Shown: piece after piece, positions 30,110 to 39,650 of the stretch | Layout: each line of letters opens with the position of its first letter | Position numbering within the stretch: position 1 is the first letter of the stretch | The notes under the pieces: model-generated | Databases searched by the model: none | What the model was told of the DNA's origin: nothing | The model's input: only the letters and a program-made list of their open reading frames with translations | Translations under genes and position numbers: made by a program | Assembly (NCBI GenBank): GCA_003427395.1 | Contig: BFEA01000300.1 | Coordinates: forward strand, 884,065-931,557 | DNA length: 47,493 bases | Source: Chara braunii | Taxonomy: Eukaryota > Streptophyta > Charophyceae > Charales > Characeae | Direction: 5' to 3'

Positions 30110-30640
30110 CTAATAAGGGACTAGGAGTGTTGTGTGTGTGCGTGCTTTATTCTTTGTGTTCGTAGAGTGGTGCGCGCGTGGTGTGTGGGATGCGTCCTAG
30201 TCGGCCGATGACGGGCCACGCTTGGGACTTCAGCCCCCCAAGATATCGGTTCGCGTGCGGGTCCGATAGGCGTATTACCGCGCGTACCCCCTATGCTACA
30301 ACCAACGAGAAACACCCTCTGCTGGTCCAGCTCTGCGATTGCAACTGATTAGCTTTCTACTGTGGACTGGTAGCTCGGCGGGGATACGCTCACCGAAGGG
30401 AGGTGACAACTCCCGTAAGGTGGAGGTAAGTTGTGCCTTGCGTAGGCCCTATCCTGTCGTAGGGGCTCGCGAGAGGTATAACTGGCGCACTCGGCCAGAG
30501 CGGCCTAAGGAAGCTTCATTTGTGTGTTCGCGGCAAGGTTGGTCCAACTCCTGCGTGACGCGGCCGAGAGGGTCCCGAGCTGCCGCGTGCGATGCCGGAC
30601 CGGTGCGCTCGACAACGGTTGCCAGAGTTCATTTGCCGTC
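30110..30640 (+). repeat. Terminal domain T, H2 unit 1
   Basis: It contains CCCCCTATGCTACA, CTATCCTGTCGTAGGG, ACTGGCGCACTCGGCC and CCTGCGTGACGCGGCCGAGA, and ends GGTGCGCTCGACA. H2-type T copies carry a CAGCCCCCCA block and a cytosine-rich GTACCCCCTATGC that H1-type copies lack or have altered. Confidence 0.65.
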
Positions 30641-31729
30641 GAGCCCCTACTGCTACATATTGTTGGGGCTTCTCAGTGGTGTATGTCACTGAATGACTGT
30701 GTGCACAACTGCTGAAGCATGCGGCCTTTGCTGGTTTGGTGTCTTAGTTAGTCGGGTTACGGGGCATGTAGTAAGGGGCCACTAGTTGCCCTGCCCCTAT
30801 GTATAACTGCTAGGTACCGTGGAGTTGTCAAGTTTTACTGAGTTCTATCCGCACACAGATAAAGCGAAGGGTTGTGCTATAGTTGTACACCAACCTTCAG
30901 GGATGTGAGGCAATTATTCAACTACGGGAATGAGGATGCGTGCATAGCCATGGCTTGGTCGACATCTAAATGTGCCTTGATGGTTCCTGCAGCTATCCTG
31001 AAGACCGCATACTACTGTTTTTTTAGTTGGATTGATGAGTTCCCTACCACAGATTGCCGTGCGTTGCTGTACACCCAGTACTTTGCGTTTTTGCTGCATT
31101 CGTTTTATGCATCGATGAACCTGCCGCTAAATGCTGCTAAGTTTGTTGTGTATCGGGTATGTGTGTTGTTGTGTCTTAACTTGTACATCGCGGCGCTGCA
31201 GTTTGTTACATTTTGGCATTGGTTACTACCTCGGTGACTTGCAGCTACGAGCGATTGCTGTGCATGGAGCGTTGCGCTAAGGTTTGTTGGGACTTACTTT
31301 CGTCTCGAGGAAGAGGAGAGCGCTGTGTGCTATTCAGACGCAGTCGTTTTAGGCTGTGTGGCGGTTTTTTGGGTCAGAGGGAACGGTATTGTAGCTTGAG
31401 AGAGTGATCCGACACTACAAAGGAGACTAATAGTAGCCATTTAGTGCCCCAGGCTTCCGGTAGAGCACGACTGCTGAGCTCCGTTGTGTCTTACTGCATT
31501 ACATCATGTTTCTCGCTAGGCTTGCTGTTGGGCATCGTTGTTGCGTGAACAGTTCTAGAGGGGTGTGCTCAAATTTGAACGTCGGTGTCCTAGGCTGCGT
31601 GGCGGTGATGAGAGGCACTTTAGCGGTGAAGGGATGATCATGCTCTATGAGAAGGTGATTGTTGCGACTTGGCGGATCGTCAAAGGCAATTTGTTTGTCG
31701 TAATGGCTTATAGTTTTTACCATCTTACT
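30641..31729 (+). other. Interval between H2 units 1 and 2
   Basis: About 1.1 kb without a recognised domain, rich in TGC/GTT words. A 121-codon open frame (30,872-31,237) has no recognisable motif. A second, shorter unit-like word (AGGCTG-GTGGCGGT) appears at 31,340 and 31,590. If units 1 and 2 are long LTRs this would be the internal region, but I see no polypurine tract before 31,730. Confidence 0.4.
30872..31237 (+). CDS. Hypothetical 121-codon ORF, doubtful
   Basis: An open frame with many Cys, Phe, Leu and Tyr residues and two hydrophobic stretches (roughly residues 37-52 and 92-116) that could be membrane segments. I recognise no family. Thymine-rich DNA yields such hydrophobic frames by chance. 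The frame lies between two non-coding H2 units. It is listed because it is the longest open frame in the interval, not because function is supported. Confidence 0.15.
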   Translation: MCYSCTPTFRDVRQLFNYGNEDACIAMAWSTSKCALMVPAAILKTAYYCFFSWIDEFPTTDCRALLYTQYFAFLLHSFYASMNLPLNAAKFVVYRVCVLLCLNLYIAALQFVTFWHWLLPR

Positions 31730-31739
31730 GCGACTTTTG

Positions 31740-32005
31740 ACTGCCATCGCGAGGCCCTCAGGAGATTCAAGATTTCAAGGCCCTCTCATTGTGAGTTGAC
31801 TTTGTCCCACTCTTGGATCATGAGAGTCTAACCTATCTCCTTCTATCCTTCTTATTCTAAGTTTAGTCTGAGGTTACGAGGGGAAGGCGGCAAGCGGGAT
31901 TGCAACCCGTAGGACCGCAGCAAGACCTTGTGGGACGTTCGCCCCACTGATTCTGGGAGCTCTGCCGGAACCCAGGCGGGGTTCTGGAGGCAGAGAACTT
32001 CAGGT
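31740..32005 (+). repeat. H2 GC-rich structured module, unit 2
   Basis: AAGGCGGCAAGCGGGATTGC, AACCCGTAGGACCGC, GACGTTCGCCCCACTG, GGGAGCTCTGCCGGAACCC and GGGGTTCTGGAGGCAGAG match unit 1. The pair GGAACCC/GGGGTTC replaces GGAACTC/GGAGTTC of unit 1: an arm change on both sides. Confidence 0.6.
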
Positions 32006-32325
32006 ACAAGTTTCGTCTAACACGTGTGATCCCTTTCCCTAACTACATTATTCCTTTGGGTATCTGAATATAACTATGACAGGTTATTACTTTTTATTTT
32101 GTTATGTATGTCAGGACATGTTTTGTAAACGGCTAAATAAACAAATATGTATGAGAAGTTAGATAATCCTTTGAGAGAATTCAGACAAGTGAGTTGGGGG
32201 AAGAGGGACAAAAGGTGTTTTGCATGTGTTTGATGGGGTCTACCCAAGGCTGAGCCCCTCCGGGTGGATGTGGGCTCAGTGTTATGTTTTATTGATGTTT
32301 GTTGGGTTGTGTGAATGACTTTTAT

Positions 32326-33320
32326 GGCTGGTCCTACCTGGGTAGGATGGATCGGTCGCTGTTTTCTTTGAGGGTTTCTGAACAGGAGGACGGACACCCT
32401 GGGTAGGAAAGGCTCATATACGTGGTGTTTATTTTAATGAGTTGAGGTGCATGTTTTTTTTTTCTGAGGGGACAACGGCATAAGACTAAACGTACCCTAA
32501 GGTTAGGGCGGCTTAGCCATAAGCCATGAATTAACATATCAAGCAGAGTATAAAATTTTGATACATATATTACTTCAACTTATATTTCTGACAGACCGGG
32601 CACCCTGGGTAGGGAAAGCCAGTCAGTAAGTCACGTAGAACTAAGGGAGAAAAGAAAATAGATGGAGAATAAAAAGAAGGTAACTGGGCAGGCCGAACGT
32701 ACCCTAGGGTTAGGGCGGTTCAGTTGTATGCTCATAACGACACTAAGGATCAGAAAGTTAGTATAAATGTCTTTTTATTTCCCCTTCTAAACAAGAGGGC
32801 GGATCGGAAGGTCCATTTAGTTGGAAAGGTCCGATCGACTGCCTAACAAAAGAAGGAAAGAAATAAAGTTTGTGTAAGTATTCGTGTCATATTAAACTGT
32901 TGTATGGCTGACTAGGCGTACCCTAGGGTTAGGGCGGCCTAGTGATATGCTTGTGTCGTTGATGTAACGTAAGTTGGACGTACCCTAGGGTTAGGGTGGT
33001 CCAACTTTTTGTCGTTGTACTTATGTTGAGGCAAGTTAGGCCTACCCCTGAGTAGGGATGGTCTAATGTTATGCCATATGTAACCTTGTTTAAGGCAGAC
33101 TGGGCACACCCTAGGGTTAGGGCAACCCAGTCTTATGCCTCATGTCGTTAAGTCGACAGAAGCCAGACGTACCCTAAGGGTTAGGGCGTCTGGTCGTATG
33201 CATTACGTATACAGTTCATGTTATGTTGGGCACACCCTAGGGTAGATCAGTCCAGTTGTGCGTACCCTATTTGTTATTTAGACCGATCAGATACATCCTT
33301 TAATTAGGGTGAGTTTGATC
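32326..33320 (+). repeat. Hairpin array 2: constant apex CCCTAGGGTTAGGG, variable stems
   Basis: Thirteen units. The apex folds as CCCTA-GGGT-TAGGG, usually within GTA...CG. Basal stems: CTAAAC/GCTTAG (32,486, 5 of 6); CTGAC/GTCAG (32,588-32,626); GAAC/GTTC (32,695); GATCGGA/TCCGATC (32,802-32,836, apex replaced by TCCA/TTGGA); ACTAGGC/GCCTAGT (32,911-32,943); AAGTTGGAC/GTCCAACTT (32,971-33,007); TTAGGC/GTCTAA (33,036-33,066); AGACTGGG/CCCAGTCT (33,097-33,133); CCAGAC/GTCTGG (33,163-33,193); TTGGGC/GTCCAG (33,226); GATCAGA/TTTGATC (33,285-33,320). Two early units (32,326-32,420) have a CCTACC-TG-GGTAGG-type apex. GGCA/TGCC closes the units at 33,030 and 33,094, as in array 1. Confidence 0.85.
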
Positions 33321-34501
33321 ATATGTCATAGGAAAGGGGGACTTAAAAGGGAAAAGAACTGAGTAATGTAACAAACTACTTAGACCAAACTGATTTGGGA
33401 TTGTGAGATATGTTTGTTTATGCATGTTTGTGGGCTTTTACTCTGGGGCGTCTTTTTCGATAGGTTAGCTGCTTAGATGCTCGCCAACTGTTGGAGCCAT
33501 AGGTAGATGAGATGGATGATAGGAGGGAGAGCTTGCGATAAAGATAGGACTGACCTTACTCGAAATTAGAGTTGACGATAACGCACGATACCATCGTCTG
33601 AAAAAGGATCGTGTAAATTATCTTCAATCCAAACTATCAAACAAGTGTTAGAAGTTAGTCCCACGTATAGTTTTGCTTTGTCTTTCTGTTTTCAGCTTTA
33701 TATAAATCTTGGCAGCCTCCTGTTCCTACGGGAAGCACTGCCGAAATTTCTACAAATCTGAAAGAGTTCTTTATTTTTGGACTCATAAAAATTCTGAAAA
33801 GGCACACTTCCTACAGGAAGCGCTGCCGAAATTTTGTAGAGTTTGGAGAGTTAAATTATTTTCAGCTATGAGAAATCTAGCAATGCACCCTAGGCTTGGG
33901 TACTGGCATGTGCTGTATTGCAGGTCACCTTTATTCATATTAATTAACGACTTGACTATCTCGAAACTGATCCTACAAGAATCACCTTCTGTTATCCTTA
34001 GATAACAAGTCGGTTTCCGATTCAACTCTAATCTACTTTTGCCACTCAACCTAAAGGCTTTAGCCCTGTGGTTTGATTTGCTTTATTGTGTTTTTACTCG
34101 AATTTTAATGAATGCCCATTTAATAAAGATGCTGAGTATTTTATTTTGAGAGTTGCACAAAGAGTGAGACTTGTATGGCTAAAGCGAGGTGTGTGAGTGC
34201 AAAGAATGGTTAGAGTTGACCCCGTGTAGTGTGTGCTTTGTTGATTTCGATCTTTGATGTGATTGCAGGTATGTTCTGTGAATTGAAGTTCAGAATTGGG
34301 TTTGCTTATGATTATATATATATATTTGAACGAAGCCACATTGTGATTGTGAGAATGATCGTCTCCCTTCTCATAGTTTTTGTGTCATGTTTCTGGTGCC
34401 CGCACGACTCATTGAGGTCGTGCGTAGTGATTGATTAAGTTCTGCATCAAGAGAAAAGGGAGATTTTTTTTTAGCGTTTTGCTTTTTAGAATTAGTATGG
34501 T
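33321..34501 (+). other. H2 unit 2 middle section
   Basis: Contains the two GGAAGC[GA]CTGCCGAAATTT repeats (33,728, 33,812) and the GATCCTACAAGAATC and CTGTTATCCTTAGATAAC palindromes (about 33,969-34,009). A spacer follows, homologous to 29,272-29,689. No coding sequence is supported. Confidence 0.55.
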
Positions 34502-35372
34502 TGGACGTTGTAGTCTGTGGCAGCCGTNAAAGTTAAACCCCTTGATCTATGACCGCCACGACAACTTGGAGTTGTCTACTCAACCCCTCTGCACAGGGTG
34601 AAGAAGAGGGTGCGGTCTTCAACCGCGCATGACGGTTGTGTAGCATCGAGAGACTAACCCCTCAAGGCGCGTATGAGCCGACACTTGAGTGTCGAACGCG
34701 ACCCTCGAGATTAACGAGGATCGGATGAGTGTACGTAATATATGGTACGCCATCATTGCGATCGCTTGCATACGCTTGCATTACGAGTCGACATGAGTTA
34801 ACCTTGCGTCCGCGTGGTTTTATACGAAGTCTTATGTGCGACGCCTAACCAAATTCTGGCTCAGAAAGTTATGGGTCGGATACTGAAGGGACTAGGAGTG
34901 TTGTTGCATTGTTGTATTATTTGTTTTGTGTCGTTCCATGTGTTCGAATGTTGTGGTGTAATGCGTGGTATGTAGGACGCGTCCTAGTCGATCGGCGTTG
35001 AGTCGCGTTTGGGACCTCAGCCCCCCAGTGTGTCGATTCTCCTGCGGGTTCGATTTTGGGCATTGACCGCGTGTACCCCCTATGCTACAGTGAACGAGAA
35101 ACGCCCTCGGTTGGGTCACCTCTGCGATTGCATACGAAAAACCTTCGCATGTGGTTCAGTAGCTCGGCGGGGATACGNCCACCTAAGGGATTGTGACAGC
35201 TCCCGCAGGTGGAGGTAAGCGGTGCCTCGCGTGACTCTGTCCTGTCGTAGGGACCCGCGAGAGGTACAGCTGATGTACTCGGCCGGAGTTGCAAACGCTC
35301 TCCGCATTAAGTCCTGCCAAATCTTGCGTGACGCGGTCGGGAGGGTTCCTGTGCGGGACCGATGCGCTCGAC
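34502..35372 (+). repeat. H2 conserved 3' block and domain T, unit 2
   Basis: It starts GGACGTTGTAGTCTGTGGCA like unit 1 and runs to GATGCGCTCGACATCG at about 35,360-35,375. It abuts an inverted half copy of T, so two T domains meet head to head here. Confidence 0.7.
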
Positions 35373-35382
35373 ATCGGGCGCG

Positions 35383-35700
35383 CCAACTGTACATCTCGCG
35401 GTGTCCTACGACAGGATAGGTTCTCGCAGGGCACATCTTGCCTTCCCTAAGGGGTTGTCACTACCCTTAGGGGCATATCCCTACCGAGCTACTGACCCAT
35501 GTGTGAAAGCTTTTACATGCAGTTGCACAGATAGGTCAGTCGAGGACATTTGCTCGCTCACTGTAGTATACGTACGTGCGATTAAAACGCGTATTGAGCC
35601 CGGACGTCGTCGGTTCCTTAGGGCGCTGATCTCCTAAGTATGAAGCGTACGCTGGTCGACAAGGATGTCTCAAAAAAATGTGAAACCTCCTTCTCCCTTT
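35383..35700 (-). repeat. Terminal domain T, 5' half only, inverted
   Basis: On the minus strand it holds GGAGATCAGCGCCCTAAGGA, CCCTAAGGG-TAGTGACA, CCTATCCTGTCGTAGGA and GTACAGTTGGCGCGCC, then stops. It is the complement of the half retained at 7,167-7,376. Confidence 0.65.
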
Positions 35701-36020
35701 AAATAGTAGTTAAAAATAAGTTATAACAATTACACATAGGTATACCAAAAGGAACCGCACGTAGCCAATAGGAATGTATATCCCATCTGAAATGATAATT
35801 GAAAGAATCAAAATCATCATTAGATACATCCAATAATACAAGATCAAAATAAAACCCGACCACCCCGGGTCGAACTCCATAAAAATCTTACAGCCGCTAA
35901 CGAGGAGTCGACTTTCGATAATAACATAAGATGCAACCGACAGGGTAGTCGGATAACCTTGGTTTTGACTTGATGAGATGCTCTGCCAAAATCATTCATT
36001 CCATCATACCGCCGACCTAA

Positions 36021-36262
36021 GATTAGGCACGCACACCTGTCTCCATACATTCCCAATCTTCTTGGATGACAGACTGCTTTGCTGATGATTCTTGTTCATG
36101 TGCATTGTTTGAAGTGTTGCATGTCTCTTCATCTAGGAAGTGGTCTGGGGTACTCCTCGTCCTCGTCCGAGCACAAGACTCGGATCTCAAAAGTTCGACC
36201 GTCTTCACCGAATCGGCAAGTACCCCCCGTAGAACGTTCTACTCTGGGTCGATAACAGGGCC
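36021..36262 (-). pseudogene. Conserved reading-frame relic of H1, right copy
   Basis: The frame gives ADSVKTVELL, then STPDHFLDEETCNTSNNAHE and QESSAKQSVIQEDWECMETG. The left copy gives STDHLLEGEVCNTTSHAPDQ and ESSARQPVIQED. The serine, glutamine and acidic residues are preserved, while frame breaks lie upstream in both copies. No domain is recognised. It could be a low-complexity tail of a lost element protein or a captured exon. Confidence 0.45.
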
Positions 36263-36329
36263 AGCTCCTAAAACAACGAACCCCCGCCCCAGATGCTTCC
36301 TAGAGACAGAGGATGTTCACTGCAAGTAG

Positions 36330-37200
36330 CTTTCAATTATCCTCATTTCGTCTGAGTTTAGAGTAACTTAGACGAAGAAAGTTAGAGGAGATAGAAAATG
36401 AGAACCATTTCGACAGATATAGGTAGATAAGGTCATATACGACTCAGGCCCGCCAAGAGAGCCACAAAGGAGTAGTAGTTGAAAATGTCACGGGTTTTTG
36501 AATTGTAAAATGTAAGTATATCTGCGTGGTCCATCGGGATCATAATTCTTATTGGCATAGGAAGGATATAACCTTTGTAAGTGTGTCTTACAAATCCATA
36601 CGGGTAAACCTTAGGAAAATACTAAGTTCTTTTGATCTTATCTGCTTTATTTCATTCGCATTCATTTTACGACACACACTGAATTAATATTTTTCAAAAT
36701 AACAAGTCATTTTTTACATGCAAACATGTGAGAAGTAAAAAAAAGACAATTTTTTTTTTTTTTCCAATAGGCAAAATCAATCTTCATTTTAAGCATTTCT
36801 TTTTACCTACCTGCATACAAATCTGAAGCAAACAAGTTTGAGAAAACCAGGCAAAAACCCATACCCAAAGTTGAACATTTTCATTCACATGCATGACTCA
36901 CACAACTTTACTCTACCTTTTCTTTCGAACATTCAAAACAAACAAGGTCAAGTAAAGTGCGGGTTCACACAGGTGTGAAGGGAAATCTGAGTCATTCAAC
37001 TGACCTTCAGTGAAGTTTGAATCGACTCTTTTAAGAAAGCCGAGTAATATTCTAATCAAAAGAAAATGACCGCTGTTATGAAAATATGAGCGGCCCACAT
37101 AAAACTGTGTGGCTCACAACTCCACAAGTTGTGGTCTTTCTACGGAGCCAAGATCCACGTTCTCCTCCAAGTACTTAAAAGAGCAAAGGTTGGGCCACAA
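36330..37200 (-). other. H1 right interior, AT-rich
   Basis: It corresponds to 3,700-4,330 of the left copy (TCACACAACTT and CATGACTCACACAACTTTAC near 36,890; AAAATGAGAACCATT near 36,397). It is non-coding, with A and T runs. Confidence 0.45.
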
Positions 37201-37819
37201 AAAAACTCAAGCGAGATAACCCTTTAGGAAGGTGTTCCCGCGAATGAGTTTTAGCGTGGGCTCAATGTCCCAAACTGATCCCAACACAGTCCCACCAACA
37301 CTTTTACCACCAATGGTACTCCCCAATCAAACCAAAGTTCATGCCGCCTCCAATCACCACGTCCGCTTACAATAACCACTCCGTCATGCCGGTCCTCATC
37401 TAAAAATCAGTTTCATCTGGTCCCAAAATGGTCCCAGATGGTCCCAATGCAGTCCAACATCATCGCCCGTAATACCAGGTGGTCCGAAACTCAAAACCGC
37501 TCGCGTCGCAAAAAAAATAAAGGTGGCTCTGGCTCAAAACCGAATGTGTCGCGAGCCTCAATAGTTACTGCCGCGTGCACTCATTCCGCACTCTCTTCAT
37601 GTCAGTGGTCCACGCACCACTACCTCACGATCCCAAACGCGCACCAGTGCTAGGCCAACCTATAGGCCGCACTAGAATCCATCATAACCGCTGCGCACCA
37701 CAAAAAACGGAATTTTCGCTCGCCTCACCCTCAAAACCGGTACCACGACTGCCGTGTCAAAATTTCGACAGCGTATCCTCACTAAAAAAAGTAACTTCGT
37801 TGTCGTACCGCCAAACGGA

Positions 37820-38050
37820 CAACACCTTCCCTTAGGGAGACCTTGATGCTGCCACGCCGTTAGTCCGACATCACCTCCTCACCGAAGTGCCGCTGAGCAG
37901 CGCTTTCCCACACTCACGTTAAAAAAAACCATCACCGTTGCGCGACAAATCCTGCAGCACCTTCCCTCAGGAAGGTTCTCATGTCACGGCAGCAGTCCGA
38001 CAGCACAACCTCACTAGAAAAGGTGCCGCTTGCTGCATCGTCCGAAACCT
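37820..38050 (-). repeat. H1 right hairpin repeats
   Basis: CCTTCC (37,960-37,965) pairs with GGAAGG (37,970-37,975). Similar blocks at 37,823-37,845 (ACCTTCCCTTAGGGAGACC) and 37,885-37,905 (CCGCTGAGCAGCGC) keep the left array's plan, a paired element followed by GTGCTG-like words, with different stems. Confidence 0.55.
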
Positions 38051-38276
38051 GATGCAGCCCACCAGCCGCGACACCCATGCAGAGGTATGGCAGTGAGCTC
38101 GCAACCTCGACTATGGTTGCCGCCTGTCTCTCCCCCAACTGCTCTTGCAGACCTCCACCACCTCCACCAGCAGCACCTCCCCTTTGCAGCAGTATGTAGC
38201 AGCCAACCAACATTCACACAAGTGAATGTCCTAGTAGCACTGCCACAAGTGTAAGGCTGCTGGGTGGAGTGCTGAC

Positions 38277-38283
38277 TTTTATA
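38277..38283 (-). promoter_or_regulatory. TATA box of H1, right copy
   Basis: TATAAAA on the minus strand, within the small palindrome CTGACT/AGTCAG. It is equivalent to 2,212-2,218 in the left copy. Confidence 0.6.
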
Positions 38284-38700
38284 GTCAGTTGAAGGCATAT
38301 GGGCAACTGCTTTGCCCACAGCCAGCCAAATTCGTGGGTGCTCCTAACCTTCGATCTAAATCAACAGCCAGGAACTAGATGCCTTGGTTTCCCCCTAAGG
38401 GAACCAAGGTTATCAACCCCCAGAAGTACCTGGTCGTTTTCCCAGGCCGGATACTCCTGGAAATGGTTGTACCCAGCCACATATTGCTGCCTGCTAAAAA
38501 CGAACACGCACAGTCCCATCAGCCCCTAGAACCTTCTGGGGGTTGCACCTGTTCCGCGACTGCAATCATATTCGTGGTTGTTACCTTTTACACTTCCTTT
38601 TCTCCCCTTTTCATTTTTCTTCTTCCTACGCACTTGTTTTCCTTTGTGAGGGACAACTCAAATGGCCAACCCCTCATAGTCGTTTCACGGAGCTGAACTA

Positions 38701-39077
38701 GAGTCAAGCTCAACAGAGCTCTCTATCCCCCTGCTGCAGCACGCGCCCGCACCCGGCTGCGAACAATGCCAGGTTCGGAGATTGTTGCTGACTGCAGCCC
38801 GTTTCAAAAAACGAACGGGCACAGCTCCTTAAAACGAGGGGGGAAGGAATCTTTAAGAAAAATCTAAACCAAAATCTAACAGAAAATTAAAAAAAATATA
38901 AAAAAACGAAACAAAACTTACCTCATATTGCGCCTGCTACCCGTTTCTCTCAACGAACAGGTCAGTTCCTTGAAAACGAGTGAGGGGGGGAACTGTGGCA
39001 GTGTATAATTCCATGTTCTATCGATAGAAGTAGAGGGAGGTCAACAGCCAAGTTAAGTTCCCCCCCTTTTTTTTTTT

Positions 39078-39131
<54 letters not shown>

Positions 39132-39650
39132 GTCGCAACAGTCGCCAACGTCGAGCGAGCTGTCACGACAGCTGTTTGGGAAAAACAGACCCGAATAAAG
39201 CATAGCCGAAAATCTTCGTTCGACCACCAGAAAACGACTTGCCCGTTCTCGCAAACAGGAAACCACCCAAAGTGTGAGCAGTGAGTCCCCCACGCCTTGA
39301 ATGTAGCCGCCCTGTGACGACGGATTCGTTCGTTTTGTTTATCCCATCATTGGAAGTGTCAGCCTATTTGTTAAACGAACATGTACCTCTCAAAAAAAAA
39401 AAAAAAAAAAAAAAAATCTAGAAAAAATCTAGATAAAGAAATCTAAAGTAAATCTAAAATAAACTAAAAAAAAATTAAAAAAAAAAGAAAAAAAACAAAT
39501 AAAAACTCCCCTAAAAACGATCGCCCGTTTTCCTTGGGCACTGTCAAAAGCACTGGGGCTGAAATGCGCAAGTCACTTCTGACAGCGTCGTGTGGCGCCT
39601 CACATTCAATTCATTTTAGTTCCCCCTCCCTCCCCCCCCCCAAAAAAAAA
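38701..39650. other. A/T-run interval with hairpins and (CT)n
   Basis: No gene. GCCCGTT (38,797-38,803) pairs with AACGGGC (38,814-38,820). A similar unit at 38,939-38,962 has ACC-CGTT/AACAGGT. A third, GCCC/GGGC, lies at about 39,524-39,539. Each is near AAAACGA words and followed by an A-rich tract, so they may be another short hairpin series. A (CT)n microsatellite is at 39,083-39,129 and poly-A at 39,392-39,416. Confidence 0.5.

Larger units (their letters stand above)
25790..30640 (+). mobile_element. H2 unit 1
   Basis: A 4.85 kb non-coding unit homologous to 31,730-35,372 (+) and to 40,055-42,490 (-). Order: a structured GC module (25,800-26,070), hairpin array 1 (26,318-27,988, interrupted by an assembly gap), a triple GGAAGCGCTGCCGAAATTT repeat (28,290-28,565), small palindromes (28,830-28,866), a MITE insertion absent from unit 3, a 400 bp conserved block from 29,690, and terminal domain T. 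No protein domain is detectable. It may be one of two tandem LARD-like elements, or a very long LTR whose partner is unit 2. Confidence 0.65.
31730..35372 (+). mobile_element. H2 unit 2
   Basis: Same order as unit 1: GC module (31,740-32,005), hairpin array 2 (32,326-33,320), GGAAGCGCTGCCGAAATTT repeats (33,728 and 33,812), palindromes (33,970-34,010), conserved block (34,502-34,885) and domain T (34,890-35,372). It lacks the MITE. Its hairpin array has a different apical sequence from that of unit 1, although the flanking modules are clearly homologous. Single N bases occur at 34,528 and 35,178. Confidence 0.65.
35383..38700 (-). mobile_element. H1 element, right copy (inverted)
   Basis: On the minus strand, in order: AAAATGAAAAGGGGAG (about 38,610), a long pre-promoter hairpin (38,380-38,408), TATAAAAG (38,277-38,283), hairpin repeats (37,820-38,050), GGGACCA repeats (37,420-37,445), the conserved reading-frame relic (36,021-36,262) and half of domain T (35,383-35,700). 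It is collinear with 1,330-5,490, but domain T is cut at GTACAGTTGGCGC, so the distal ~170 bp are missing. The (+)/(-) H1 pair brackets the L and H2 elements. Confidence 0.6.

Noticed and set aside
32480-33250. CCCTAGGGTTAGGG repeats as interstitial telomere sequence
   Set aside because: The repeats are separate hairpin apices 60-100 bp apart with inverted CCCTA...TAGGG halves, not head-to-tail TTTAGGG or TTAGGG runs.
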